A stretch of 64,000 nt of DNA from CAVQTK01 sp963716455 (GTDB taxonomy: Bacteria; Pseudomonadota; Gammaproteobacteria; Coxiellales; Coxiellaceae): the NCBI GenBank assembly GCA_963716455.1, contig CAVQTK010000013.1, positions 141,901 to 205,900 of the forward strand, written 5' to 3'. Both the position numbers and the translations under genes were made by a program. This document shows, one piece after another, positions 47,537 through 57,442 of the stretch (positions are counted from its first letter, which is position 1; every line of letters starts with the position of its first letter). Under the pieces are notes generated by a model. It saw only the letters and a list, made by a program, of their open reading frames with translations, was not told the origin of the DNA and did not search any database.

Positions 47537-48775
47537 ATGCAATTATTACGTCGTAGCGTTAAGCTGATAGGTGGAGCTCTTTGTACTATTTATTTGATTT
47601 TATGGGTCCTCACTACTAGTGCTGCTCCCGGAGCATCACCCAATTCTCCAATTCCAAATAATAACTTGCCAACTATTACACCTCAACCACCTAATACCAG
47701 CTCTAAAGCTTTCGTATTAATGGATGCAAATTCCGGAATCGTTTTAGCTTCAAAAAATATGCATGGAAAACTACCTCCGGCAAGCCTTACTAAATTAATG
47801 ACTTTATATGTAGCATCACAAGCTCTAAGAGAGGGTCGAATTAAATTGAACGATTCCATCCGGATCAGTGAAAAAGCTTGGCGAATGGATGGCTCACGAA
47901 TGTTTCTCAATGTTAATACACAAACCACTACTCAAGATTTATTAAATGGTATTATTGTAGCGTCAGGGAATGATGCCTGTGTTGCTTTAGCGGAGCATAT
48001 TGCGGGTTCAGAGGATGTTTTTGCTCAGCTCATGAATCAAAATGCAAGTCGCTTAGGAATGCAAAATAGTCACTATATTGATTCTACCGGGTTACCAAGC
48101 CCACAACATTATTCCAGCGCTTATGATCTTGCGGTTTTAACCCGCGCTATTATTAATGATTTCCCCGACGATTATGTACGTTACAAACAAAAATGGATTT
48201 CCTTTAACCACATTCGGCAGCCCAATCGTAACCGCTTGCTTTGGCGCGACCCTTCCGTGGATGGTCTCAAAACTGGCCATACTTCCGACGCCGGTTACTG
48301 TTTAGTTTCATCAGCTTTACGCAGCAATATGCGCTTGATCGCTGTTGTAATGGGCTCTTCCAGCGATGAAGCTCGTACTGTAGATTCCGAAGCACTATTA
48401 AACTGGGGATTTCGTTTCTTCGAGACTCATAAACTTTTCAGCGCAAACCAAAAATTAGATAAATCTAATCAACCTCGTGTTTGGTTGGGCAAAAATAAAC
48501 ACGGTGTAATCGGTTTTGGGCAGGATGTTTATGCCACAATTCCTGTAAATGAATATAAAAAATTACAAGCAAATATTCAATTAGCAAACCGACTCTCTGC
48601 TCCCCTCATAAAGGGCCATCCCTATGGAACTTTACACATCGTTTTTGATAATAAGGAAATTAGCACTGTTCCCTTAGTTGCTTTAGATGATAATCCGAAA
48701 GGAGGATTATGGACTCGGTTCATAGATTCAATCACCATGCTGTTTGTCGGGTGGCTTTGGCACAGTGATAAATAA
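47537..48775 (+). CDS. dacA: D-alanyl-D-alanine carboxypeptidase (PBP5/6 type)
   Basis: 412 residues. Signal/anchor at 10-30 (LIGGALCTIYLILWVLTTSA). Class-A penicillin-binding motifs: SxxK at Ser83-Lys86 (PPASLTKLMTL), SGN at 143-145 (VASGNDACVALAEH) and KTG in DGLKTGHTSDAGYC. The C-terminal PBP5 beta domain and an amphipathic end (WTRFIDSITMLFVGWL) follow. It trims pentapeptides in the periplasm. The dacA-ybeD order is conserved. Confidence 0.93.
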   Translation: MQLLRRSVKLIGGALCTIYLILWVLTTSAAPGASPNSPIPNNNLPTITPQPPNTSSKAFVLMDANSGIVLASKNMHGKLPPASLTKLMTLYVASQALREGRIKLNDSIRISEKAWRMDGSRMFLNVNTQTTTQDLLNGIIVASGNDACVALAEHIAGSEDVFAQLMNQNASRLGMQNSHYIDSTGLPSPQHYSSAYDLAVLTRAIINDFPDDYVRYKQKWISFNHIRQPNRNRLLWRDPSVDGLKTGHTSDAGYCLVSSALRSNMRLIAVVMGSSSDEARTVDSEALLNWGFRFFETHKLFSANQKLDKSNQPRVWLGKNKHGVIGFGQDVYATIPVNEYKKLQANIQLANRLSAPLIKGHPYGTLHIVFDNKEISTVPLVALDDNPKGGLWTRFIDSITMLFVGWLWHSDK

Positions 48776-49034
48776 AAATCTTTCGTCTATCGATTTTCCT
48801 TGTGATTTTGTTATCAAAGTAGTGGGAAAAAATACAGATAAATTTGAAGAAGTGGTCTTGGGAATTGTGAAAAAACATTTCCCAAAATATGGTAATGGGC
48901 ATCTTAATAAGCGACTAAGCAGAAATGCCAGCTACCAGTCTTTAACTATTACGGTTTATGCAGAAAACAAAGCACAGCTGGATTCTTTGTATCAAGATTT
49001 ATCGAGCGCCCCCGAAATTTTGATGGCCTTATGA
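48765..49034 (+). CDS. ybeD: DUF493 family protein YbeD
   Basis: About 89 residues from a GTG at 48765, overlapping dacA by 11 bases; a longer frame from 48744 adds seven unlikely residues. The family pattern is SIDFPCDFVIKVVGKN, RLSRNASYQSLTITVYAEN and LYQDLSSAPEILMAL. Function is unknown; in E. coli it lies between dacA and lipB. Confidence 0.9.
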   Translation: MINKNLSSIDFPCDFVIKVVGKNTDKFEEVVLGIVKKHFPKYGNGHLNKRLSRNASYQSLTITVYAENKAQLDSLYQDLSSAPEILMAL

Positions 49035-49055
49035 CGCTTTGCATGAACGGTTACA

Positions 49056-49745
49056 TTACACAAATTCATTTAGTTCTTGATCAATTTGCTCATATAAAGA
49101 CGAAATCCATTGAGGCTGAGGATGAGCTGCAAGTAAAGCTGACTTATGTGAACGATCATCATTTGGAGCAATAATTACCTTAACTCGGTGTAAACCCACT
49201 AAAGAAACTAAAGGAAACAATTGTTCAATTGCCTCATCCCCAATAGCAATACATCCAGCTGAACTTTTGCCTCCATGAATAAAAATATCTCCTCCCAATT
49301 GTTGCCGTCCGTCATACTTAGCAACTTGTCTATCAAATTGATTTGGATAATTGAGTCCCATTGACAAATGAAAATGACTGTTTGGATTTAAGCGATTAAT
49401 TTGGTAAATTCCTTCTGGAACTTGATAATCTCCTTGTCGCAATTTAGGCCCTAAATTGCCACTAGCAGCCAATATTGGAAAAGCGGTAATCTCAATCCAA
49501 TGAGAATGACTTTTATCTTTAGCCCAAAGTTCCAGCCGATGATTTTTTTTAAAAACGAGTAAAGCTAATCGTTGCGGTGGATATTCCATTGCCGCATGTT
49601 GAAAAAACGGCAGTAATCTATTCTTTGCTAAATTTTGATCCCAAATACTCGATGCTTTCCTGGTCTCTGCCTTAGCTATGCAAAAAAAATTACTAGCAGA
49701 GGTCAATACAAGAAAGAAATAGAAAAATACTTTACCTAGGTGCAT
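49056..49745 (-). CDS. L,D-transpeptidase family protein (YkuD domain, YafK-like)
   Basis: 229 residues from the ATG at 49743-49745 with GGAGG ten bases upstream. Signal peptide (FFYFFLVLTSASNFFCIAKA), then a YkuD domain with GDYQVPEGIYQINRLNPNS and the catalytic FIHGGKSSAGCIAIGDEA (His and Cys). Such enzymes cross-link peptidoglycan or cleave lipoprotein-peptidoglycan links in the periplasm. It converges on ybeD. Confidence 0.88.
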   Translation of the reverse strand: MHLGKVFFYFFLVLTSASNFFCIAKAETRKASSIWDQNLAKNRLLPFFQHAAMEYPPQRLALLVFKKNHRLELWAKDKSHSHWIEITAFPILAASGNLGPKLRQGDYQVPEGIYQINRLNPNSHFHLSMGLNYPNQFDRQVAKYDGRQQLGGDIFIHGGKSSAGCIAIGDEAIEQLFPLVSLVGLHRVKVIIAPNDDRSHKSALLAAHPQPQWISSLYEQIDQELNEFV

Positions 49746-49829
49746 AAACAACTAGCCTCCATTGTTCATTGATAAACACTCCTTTTGGATCACTTCCTTT
49801 TGCTTATGCAACTTAATCCTTAGGAACAC

Positions 49830-51014
49830 TTATCTTTGTTGTTTTCCATAAGAAAAATGCAGGACAATATATCCTAACAAACCAGAAAATAAAGATCCAA
49901 TCAAAACACCTGTCCTTACCAAAGTAATATATAATTGACTTTGAGAATTATGTTCAAAAGCTAAAGTGCCCATAAATAAACTCATGGTAAAACCCACACC
50001 AGCAACTAAAGCAATACCATATATACCTCGACTAGAAATTCCTTTAGGCATTTTTACTATACCTAGCTTTACGGCTAATAGCGTGATGCCCCAAATACCT
50101 AACTGTTTACCCAAGAATAAACCCAAAGCAATTCCTACAGAAATGGTGTCAATAAAATGGGAAAAATTCACATTTAGAAATGAAATACCCGCATTTGCAA
50201 AAGCAAATAATGGCAAAATAATAAATGCCACCCAGGGATGTAATTTCTCTTCTAGGCTATATTTATGTCTATGTAGCTCATCTTTTCGATGCATTGGGAT
50301 GACAAATGCTAAAATAATCCCGGATAAAGTAGCATGAACACCTGATTTTAAAACGCAAAGCCATAATAAAATACCCACAAAAAAATAAGGCCAACGTTGC
50401 CTAACCCGGAAACGGTTCATACCGATTAATATCAGCGTCAAACCCAATGCCAACAGCAATAACATATGCGAAAGGTCTTGCGTATAAAATAACGCGATAA
50501 TAATGATGCCGCCCATATCATCAAAAATTGCTAATGCCATTAAAAAAATCTTTAGCCCAGAAGGAACACGAGGACCTAATAAAGATACAATTCCTAATGA
50601 AAAAGCAATATCTGTAGCAGTGGGGATAGCCCAGCCTGACAAAGCTTCAGGATTTTTCCAATTTATTACACTGTAAATAACTGCAGGCAGTAACATGCCA
50701 CCTAAGGCAGCTACAGCGGGCAGGCTGGCTTTAGAAAAATTATTTAGCTCACCTTCTAACATTTCTCGCTTTATTTCTAAACCAATGACCAAAAAGAAAA
50801 TGGTCATTAATCCCTCATTAATCCACAGTAAGACAGGCTTAACTAAAATCAAAGGACCTATTTGAATGGTAAAGTTCAATTCCAATAAGTTATGGTAATA
50901 ATGACGTATTGGAGAGTTATCTATTATTAATGCAAAGACAGCCATAGCGAACAAAACAATGCCGCTGCTAGACTCTAAATGCATAAATTTTTTGATGGTT
51001 TTGCCTATTTGCAT
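49830..51014 (-). CDS. nhaA: Na+/H+ antiporter NhaA
   Basis: 394 residues, full length, 11-12 hydrophobic helices. Characteristic stretches are NEGLMTIFFLVIGLEIKREMLEGEL, GWAIPTATDIAFSLGIVSLLG, FDDMGGIIIIALFYT with the two essential aspartates, and ISSRGIYGIALVAGVGFTMSLF. It exports Na+ against protons at the inner membrane. Transcribed divergently from a second sodium/proton antiporter. Confidence 0.95.
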   Translation of the reverse strand: MQIGKTIKKFMHLESSSGIVLFAMAVFALIIDNSPIRHYYHNLLELNFTIQIGPLILVKPVLLWINEGLMTIFFLVIGLEIKREMLEGELNNFSKASLPAVAALGGMLLPAVIYSVINWKNPEALSGWAIPTATDIAFSLGIVSLLGPRVPSGLKIFLMALAIFDDMGGIIIIALFYTQDLSHMLLLLALGLTLILIGMNRFRVRQRWPYFFVGILLWLCVLKSGVHATLSGIILAFVIPMHRKDELHRHKYSLEEKLHPWVAFIILPLFAFANAGISFLNVNFSHFIDTISVGIALGLFLGKQLGIWGITLLAVKLGIVKMPKGISSRGIYGIALVAGVGFTMSLFMGTLAFEHNSQSQLYITLVRTGVLIGSLFSGLLGYIVLHFSYGKQQR

Positions 51015-51047
51015 TTTTCCTTGGCTCCGCCACTTAATGTATAGTTA

Positions 51048-51078
51048 GTAGACTTCAGCAAAATCTTATTAAGTCTAC
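51048..51078. promoter_or_regulatory. Stem-loop in the divergent antiporter interval
   Basis: GTAGACTT (51048-51055) and AAGTCTAC (51071-51078) form a perfect 8-bp stem with a 15-base loop between nhaA and the CPA1 gene. The arms resemble the end of the local MITE family, so this may be a remnant element rather than a regulatory site. Confidence 0.4.
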
Positions 51079-51169
51079 ATAACCTTGCAAAACCCCTATC
51101 ATAAAATAAAAAACCTTAGGACTCTATATGCATCTAGACTTTTCGAGCAAATTTTAGTATACACATTCG

Positions 51170-52429
51170 ATGAATGCCTATACCCTAGCTTCTATTATTT
51201 TAAGCCTCGCAGTTTTACTCAGCTATATCAATTACCATTTTATTAAGATACAAGGATCTATCACCAGTATGATAGCTTCCCTGCTCATATCCCTTGTTTT
51301 AATTGTTCTACAACATACTGGCTTATCAAACCTTAGTATTCAAACCAAGGCTATATTGCTTCAAACTGATTTCCATAGCCTATTAATCAACGGCATGCTG
51401 AGTTTTTTGTTATTTGCTGGCGCTTTAACTATTGATTTCAATGACCTAAAAGTGCACGGATGGGAAATAGGAACATTGGCCTCAATCAGCACCCTGGTAT
51501 CTGCATTCATTATTGGTTCAATAATTTTTTATTTATTTCCCGTAATAGGTTTACCTATACCCTTTTTATACTGTCTCTTATTCGGCGCATTGATTTCCCC
51601 AACTGACCCCATTGCAGTTTTAACTACCTTTAAACATTTAAATGTCCCTAATGATGTAACTATTTGCGTAGAAGGAGAAGCCTTATTCAATGATGGTGTA
51701 GGAATAATTATTTTTATCACTTTTTTTCAATTAATATTTCAAGATCATTCTCGTGGCTGGCAAGGAACGGGTCTACTTTTTATACAACAAGCACTCGGTG
51801 GCATCACTTACGGTGCATTATTAGGCAAAATTACTCACTATCTCATTAAACATACCAATAATTCAAAAAACGCTATTTTGATAACTTTAATGGTGGCTAC
51901 CGGTGGTTATAGTCTAGCACTCGCGTTAAATCTTTCTGGAGCTTTAGCAATGGTGGTTGCAGGAATTTTTATTGGCAATAGCGTGCGAAAAAATAAATTA
52001 CAAACTCAAATTCGACGAGATTTGGATATTTTTTGGGAGGTTATTGATGAAGTACTTAATGCAGTTCTCTTTTTGTTGATCGGTTTTGAGTTATTGTTAA
52101 TTCATGCTACCTATCGAGAATTGGTTGCAGCAGTTATTACAATTCCAATTGTTCTTTTAGTGCGCTTAGGTACAGTTGCCTTACCCATGAAAATGTTGCA
52201 ACTAAAACGTCATCATAATCCTTATCTTATTCACATCCTTACCTGGGGTGGGTTACGCGGCGGCTTAGCTGTCGCCCTAGCATTGTCTTTACCTTCTAAT
52301 CAATATCGAGAATTAATTCTAGTTATTACTTATGCGGTGGTGACCTTTTCTATACTCATTCAAGGAACCACTATTAAACCATTAGCTAAACTTGCTTTGC
52401 ACTATTCCCCAACCAACCACCACAAATAA
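51170..52429 (+). CDS. CPA1-family Na+/H+ antiporter
   Basis: 419 residues with ~12 helices. Family motifs include FLLFAGALTIDFNDL, GALISPTDPIAVLTTFKHL and VEGEALFNDGVGIIIF, plus ALNLSGALAMVVAGIFIGN and TWGGLRGGLAVALALSLP. No clear Shine-Dalgarno precedes the ATG. Sits opposite nhaA; both probably contribute to pH and sodium homeostasis. Confidence 0.92.
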   Translation: MNAYTLASIILSLAVLLSYINYHFIKIQGSITSMIASLLISLVLIVLQHTGLSNLSIQTKAILLQTDFHSLLINGMLSFLLFAGALTIDFNDLKVHGWEIGTLASISTLVSAFIIGSIIFYLFPVIGLPIPFLYCLLFGALISPTDPIAVLTTFKHLNVPNDVTICVEGEALFNDGVGIIIFITFFQLIFQDHSRGWQGTGLLFIQQALGGITYGALLGKITHYLIKHTNNSKNAILITLMVATGGYSLALALNLSGALAMVVAGIFIGNSVRKNKLQTQIRRDLDIFWEVIDEVLNAVLFLLIGFELLLIHATYRELVAAVITIPIVLLVRLGTVALPMKMLQLKRHHNPYLIHILTWGGLRGGLAVALALSLPSNQYRELILVITYAVVTFSILIQGTTIKPLAKLALHYSPTNHHK

Positions 52430-52507
52430 AATTCAATAGAGGAAAACATCCTCGATACCAAGAGTTAAATTTCCTCTTACTCGAGCTCAACAGTCCAATC
52501 TCAGATA

Positions 52508-52547
52508 CCGGAGAAAAAACAACACAACGCAGCAGTAGGCCAAAATT
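52508..52547 (+). repeat. Short fragment of the MITE family
   Basis: CCGGAGAAAAAACAACACAA then CGCAGCAGTAGGCCAAAATT corresponds to the interior of the 28564 element (reverse orientation). Both ends are missing. It sits between the CPA1 antiporter gene and rpsU. Confidence 0.6.
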
Positions 52548-52632
52548 GGATTACTTGTGGTCTTGCATCTGGCTATAAAAAATAATATGATTAAAGTTTA
52601 ATTTTTGACAGTTAAATGAGGTGTTCAATTTT

Positions 52633-52857
52633 ATGCCCACTGTAGAGATCACAGATAGAAGCTCTTTTGATTTGCAAATGCGTCGCTTTAAACGCGCTTG
52701 TGAGAAAGCTGGAATCATGAGTAAGTTAAGGCAAAAGGAAAGCTATGAAAAACCCACCACTGAACGCAAACGTAAAAGAGCTGCGGCAATTAAACGTTAC
52801 GCAAAAAAGCTACAAAAAGAACAGGAATTATTAGAACGTGAACGTACTCGATATTAA
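52633..52857 (+). CDS. rpsU: Ribosomal protein S21
   Basis: 74 residues from the ATG at 52633, with GAGGTG 9 bases upstream; a GTG frame from 52621 would overlap that RBS. Sequence MPTVEITDRSSFDLQMRRFK, RACEKAGIMSKLRQKESYEK and PTTERKRKRAAAIKRYAKK is typical S21, slightly extended at the C-terminus. First gene of the macromolecular-synthesis operon. Confidence 0.96.
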   Translation: MPTVEITDRSSFDLQMRRFKRACEKAGIMSKLRQKESYEKPTTERKRKRAAAIKRYAKKLQKEQELLERERTRY

Positions 52858-52872
52858 AGTTCGATATATTTT

Positions 52873-53328
52873 ATGACTAGCCAGAGCCAGCTCAAGAACC
52901 GCATTCAAGAAGATATGAAAACTTTTATGCGTGCTAAGGATAGTGAGCGCTTAGGAACTATTCGTATGCTTTTGGCAGCGATGAAACAGCGTGAAGTTGA
53001 CGAACGAATAACGTTAACTGATGTTGATATTATCAATATCGTTAATAAAATGATTAAGCAACGTCAAGATGCTGGCAGTCAGTTTGAGGCTGCTGGACGA
53101 CCTGAGCTCGCCGCTAAAGAACAAAAAGAAATCGAGATACTTAGTACTTATCTTCCCCAGCCTTTAAGTGCAGAAGAAATTGAATCTGCCATTCAAGCAG
53201 CTATTAGCCTGACTCAAGCAAAATCAATGCAAGAAATGGGGAAAGTGATGGCCATTCTTAAAGAGCAGCTGGCTGGCCGTGCAGACCTTGCAAAAGTAAG
53301 CGGAAAAGTAAAAAACCTTTTATCTTAA
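52873..53328 (+). CDS. yqeY: GatB/YqeY-family protein
   Basis: 151 residues with the YqeY pattern: FMRAKDSERLGTIRMLLAAMKQ, MIKQRQDAGSQFEAAGRPEL and EIEILSTYLPQPLSAEEIES. It resembles the tail domain of the GatB amidotransferase subunit that binds tRNA; cellular role is unclear. Located between rpsU and dnaG as in many gammaproteobacteria. Confidence 0.94.
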   Translation: MTSQSQLKNRIQEDMKTFMRAKDSERLGTIRMLLAAMKQREVDERITLTDVDIINIVNKMIKQRQDAGSQFEAAGRPELAAKEQKEIEILSTYLPQPLSAEEIESAIQAAISLTQAKSMQEMGKVMAILKEQLAGRADLAKVSGKVKNLLS

Positions 53329-53448
53329 GATGACATGTAACAGATCACGTGGGAACCTGTCTACACATGAATGTTCAGCTGTTAGACAAGGTTTAAAGAA
53401 AAATTAACGAAAAATGCGGAGTACATATTTAAATCACATTCCATTACC

Positions 53449-53539
53449 GTCATTGCGAACAGCGCTAGCTGTGAAGCAATCCAGTGCAGAGCATTGTCCA
53501 AAGTACGAACTGGATTGCTTCGCTAACGCTCGCAATGAC
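53449..53539. repeat. Inverted pair of REP-like repeats (GTCATTGCGA family)
   Basis: GTCATTGCGA (53449-53458) with GAAGCAATCCAG (53473-53484) is mirrored by CTGGATTGCTTC (53510-53521) with CGCAATGAC (53531-53539). The transcribed pair would fold into one long hairpin inside the yqeY-dnaG interval of an operon. Same family as 12928-13100. Confidence 0.75.
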
Positions 53540-53577
53540 ACGAAATAGCGTTCCAAGTTACAGGGTGAGCTATTACG

Positions 53578-55368
53578 ATGACACAATATATCCCGCCATC
53601 ATTCATTAAAGAAGTGTTGGCCAAAAGCGATATTGTGGAAGTGATCCAAAGCCGATTACCACTTACTCGCCGAGGTAATAATTATCTTGCCCTCTGCCCA
53701 TTTCATCAGGAAAAAACTCCCTCTTTTACAGTTAATAAAACGAATCAATTTTACTATTGCTTTGGTTGTAGCGCGAACGGAAACGTAATCGGATTTTTAA
53801 TGGATGTAGATCATCTCCCGTTCCGCGAAGCAGTTACTTATTTAGCTAATCAACTCGGTTTACAAATTCCATCGACCGACGCAGAACCGTCCCCAAATCA
53901 ACTTTTTTATCCCTTATTAGAAAAAGCCGCCCAATTCTATCAAAGGAATATTCGTCAATATCCAAATGCAATTGATTATTTAAAATCGCGTGGTTTATCC
54001 GGTCAAATAGCCAAAACCTTTGCTATCGGCTATGCGTCACCACAATGGGAGCAATTACACCATCAATTTGCTGGAGATCCGCAGCAAATTTCTGCATTAG
54101 TTACGAATGGCTTGTTAATCCAGAAAAATTCTCGAATTTTTGATCGCTTTCGTCATCGCATCATGTTTCCAATCCGCAACTCACAAGGACAAATTATTGG
54201 ATTTGGAGGACGAGCTTTGGGTGAAGATTTACCTAAATACTTAAACTCTCCCGAAACACCTATTTTTCACAAAGGTTCAGAACTCTACGGCCTTTATGAA
54301 TGCCGCCAACAGCAGAAAAATTCTTCTTGGGTTGAATTAATAATCGTAGAAGGTTACATGGATGTCATCTCCTTACATCAACATGGCATCTCCAATGCAG
54401 TTGCTACCTTAGGAACCGCGATCACTAAGAAACAAATACAAAAATTATTGCATCATAGCAATCGACTCGTTTTTTGTTTTGATGGTGATACTGCTGGAAG
54501 GCAAGCTGCATGGAAAGCCTTATTAATTAGCTTGCCATTACTGCATGAAGGAATATATATTCGGTTTTTGTATTTGCCTGAAAAAGAAGATCCAGATAGT
54601 TTTATTCGTAAAATTGGCCCCGAAGCCTTTGCGCAAAGGATAAATCAAGCACCCGGAATAAGTGAAGTTTTTTTTGCTGAACTAAAAAAACAAATCCCTT
54701 ATTATTCTCAGGAAGGAAAGGCTCATTTCGCCCATCAAGCAGCCCAATATCTGAATACCATGCCACAAGGAATATTTCGTCAATTACTCTATGCACAACT
54801 CGCCCAAGAATTAAGGATGGATTCCACTGGACTAGAGCTTTTGTTAAATGCAAACCCACAAATAACCAAAACTTATGAAACTTCTAGCATCCCGACTCGT
54901 CAACTTCCTCCTCCTCTTCATTTAGCTATTTCCATATTACTGCAACATCCTTCGCTCATAGAATCAATTGAAGACATCCATTTAACTTCAATTCATTCGC
55001 TTGAAATACCCCATAAAAATTTTTTTATTGACTTGCTACAAGCTTTTCAACAACAGCCCATATTAACCGTAGCAGAATTATTATCCACCCGCGAATCCAA
55101 GGAAGAACGGGAATTAATTGCTACTCTAGCTGCTCGGCCATTAACCATACCTTTAGAGGGTCTTCAAGCTGAGTTCCTAGGAGCTATAGCCTACTTATTA
55201 CAGCAAGCAGATGAGCAAAAAATATCCAAATTAATCATGAAAGCTAAAAATACTCCATTAAGCTCAGAAGAAAAAAAGTCTTTTGCAAAATTTATTAGCC
55301 AGAGTCAAAAAAGAGGCAACTACACGGTAAAAAAATTTCAATTTTTTATCAACAGAAAACTGTTATAA
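53578..55368 (+). CDS. dnaG: DNA primase DnaG
   Basis: 596 residues, intact. CHC2 zinc domain (ALCPFHQEKTPSF, FYCFGCSANGNV), core with GFGGRALGEDLPKYLNSPET, and TOPRIM with VEGYMDVISLHQHG and VFCFDGDTAGRQAAWKALL. A C-terminal helicase-binding region follows. It makes primers at the replication fork. Middle gene of the rpsU-yqeY-dnaG-rpoD group. Confidence 0.96.
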   Translation: MTQYIPPSFIKEVLAKSDIVEVIQSRLPLTRRGNNYLALCPFHQEKTPSFTVNKTNQFYYCFGCSANGNVIGFLMDVDHLPFREAVTYLANQLGLQIPSTDAEPSPNQLFYPLLEKAAQFYQRNIRQYPNAIDYLKSRGLSGQIAKTFAIGYASPQWEQLHHQFAGDPQQISALVTNGLLIQKNSRIFDRFRHRIMFPIRNSQGQIIGFGGRALGEDLPKYLNSPETPIFHKGSELYGLYECRQQQKNSSWVELIIVEGYMDVISLHQHGISNAVATLGTAITKKQIQKLLHHSNRLVFCFDGDTAGRQAAWKALLISLPLLHEGIYIRFLYLPEKEDPDSFIRKIGPEAFAQRINQAPGISEVFFAELKKQIPYYSQEGKAHFAHQAAQYLNTMPQGIFRQLLYAQLAQELRMDSTGLELLLNANPQITKTYETSSIPTRQLPPPLHLAISILLQHPSLIESIEDIHLTSIHSLEIPHKNFFIDLLQAFQQQPILTVAELLSTRESKEERELIATLAARPLTIPLEGLQAEFLGAIAYLLQQADEQKISKLIMKAKNTPLSSEEKKSFAKFISQSQKRGNYTVKKFQFFINRKLL

Positions 55369-55464
55369 TATTATTGTATAGGATTTGACTATCTAAAATT
55401 GGTCATATAGATTGTTTTATACTTTAATGATAAAATTACAGGTTTTGCGAATAGAGAAATAACC

Positions 55465-57290
55465 ATGGCAGATGAACAAAAATTAGGTTTTAGCGCCCTC
55501 TTAGAAGAGGCAAAACATAAAGGATATTTGCTGCATGAAGACTTATTAAATTTGCTACCTAGTGACTACGTCGATCCTCAGCAAATGGAAGGGATTATCG
55601 ATCGCTTGAATGAAATGGGAATAAAGGTATTTGAATTTCCCCCAGACGCGGATCAACTCTTATTAAGCGAAACCAGTGCAGAAGAAGAAATAAGTGAAGC
55701 AATCGATGTACTAGTTACCGAAACTCGTACCACCGATCCAGTACGCTTATATATGCGAGAAATGGGCAGAGTGGAGTTACTTACTCGAGAAGACGAAATT
55801 AATATAGCCAAACGGATTGAAGAAGGTACTCGTCAAGTACTTTCCGCCATTGCTGTATATCCTAAAATCGTTTCCTCTGTAATAGAAGAATATCAAAGAA
55901 TTGTTGATGAACATGGGCGGCTTAGCGATATCGTAACTGGCTTTTACCATCCAGGACTAGAAGAAGGTGAAGAAGTTGAAGTTGTCCCTGAAGCTAGCAG
56001 CGAAGATATCATTGATGAATTAAAAATAAGTGGTGAAGCGAGCAGCGAAGATTTTCGCGAAAGTGGTCCTGACCCTTCCGAAACCGCTCGCTACATATGC
56101 GGAATTACAAAATTTACACCAGTTATATGTAAATGCCATTAAACGCAATGGCATCAAACATACGAGTACACTAAAACATCAAAAAAATTTAATTGATCAT
56201 TTCTCATTGTGCAAACTCTCCGTTAAACAATTTAATCGTCAGACTAACCGACTACGTAAGCTCTTGGAAAAAGTGCGTTTTCAAGAACGGATTATTATGA
56301 GATATTGTGTTAATAAAGCAGAAACTCCTCGTAAAAGTTTCGTCAATTCTTTTCCAAATAATGAAACTAATTTAGACTGGTTAAAAAACTACAAAAAAGA
56401 CAACCCACAGCATGCAGAGCAATTGCAAATTTATGCCAAGGAGATAAAGCGTGCACAAAAAAGTTTAATTGATTTAGTAGAAAGTAGTCATTTAACCGTT
56501 AATGAAATCAAAGAAATCAATCGTCGCATGTCCATTGGCGAAGCCAAAGCACGTCGTGCTAAAAAAGAAATGGTTGAAGCCAATTTACGCTTGGTCATTT
56601 CTATTGCCAAAAAATATACCAATCGCGGCTTACAATTTTTAGATTTCATTCAAGAAGGCAATATTGGACTAATGAAAGCCGTAGATAAATTTGAATATCG
56701 ACGTGGTTATAAATTTTCAACCTATGCCACTTGGTGGATTCGACAAGCCATCACCCGCTCTATTGCCGATCAAGCCCGCACGATTCGTATTCCCGTGCAT
56801 ATGATCGAAACCATCAATAAATTAAATCGAATTTCACGGCAAATGTTACAAGAAATGGGTCGTGAACCCACACCTGAAGAATTGGCAAACGCATGGAAAT
56901 GCCCGAAGAAAAAATTCGCAAAGTATTGAAGATTGCTAAAGAACCCATTTCCATGGAAACACCCATTGGCGAAGACGAAGATTCTCATTTAGGCGATTTT
57001 ATCGAAGATGTCACAATATGATATCACCAGTTGATCTGCGCAACTGCATCCGGTTTAGCAGAAGCCACTACAAGAAATTTTAGCTACCTTAACTCCCCGT
57101 GAAGCCAAAGTATTGCGCATGCGTTTTGGTATCGAAATGAATACTGACCATACTTTAGAAGAAGTAGGTAAACAATTTGACGTAACCCGCGAACGTATTC
57201 GTCAAATCGAAGCAAAAGCTTTACGCAAACTCCGTCATCCCAGCTCGCTCAGAAAAATTACAAAGCTTCTTAGAAGAGCAGATGAAGTAA
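55465..57290 (+). CDS. rpoD: RNA polymerase sigma-70 factor RpoD (several frameshifts in this sequence)
   Basis: Region 1.1 (LGFSALLEEAKHKGYLLHED, LNEMGIKVFEFPPDADQL) and region 1.2 (DPVRLYMREMGRVELLTRED) are followed by a frame break at ~56095. Reading resumes as YAELQNLHQLYVNAIKRNGI. Regions 2-3 are perfect: RRMSIGEAKARRAKKEMVEA, FDFIQEGNIGLMKAVDKFEY-type segment and YATWWIRQAITRSIADQAR. A base is missing at ~56895 before MEMPEEKIRKVLKIAKEPIS; further indels lie at 57015-57075. Region 4 (TLEEVGKQFDVTRERIRQIE) is intact. An extra base near 57243 hides the end SEKLQSFLEEQMK, with the true stop at 57288-57290. An essential factor with five or more indels points to sequence error. Confidence 0.93.
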
Positions 57291-57320
57291 GGACAATATA
57301 TAATCGGACCAGCCTAATCC

Positions 57321-57346
57321 AAAGATTGGCAAATTCACCAATCTTT
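57321..57346 (+). terminator. Terminator-like hairpin after rpoD
   Basis: AAAGATTGG (57321-57329) pairs perfectly with CCAATCTTT (57338-57346) over an 8-base loop, 30 bases after the inferred rpoD stop and 20 bases before the tRNA. The following AATATAT is AT-rich rather than a T-run, so it is a moderate intrinsic terminator. Confidence 0.6.
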
Positions 57347-57365
57347 AATATATCTGTTCGTTATC

Positions 57366-57442
<77 letters not shown>

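Noticed and set aside
55465..57290. Programmed frameshifting in rpoD
   Set aside because: There are at least five scattered breaks of mixed sign without slippery sites or pseudoknots; sequencing error is simpler.
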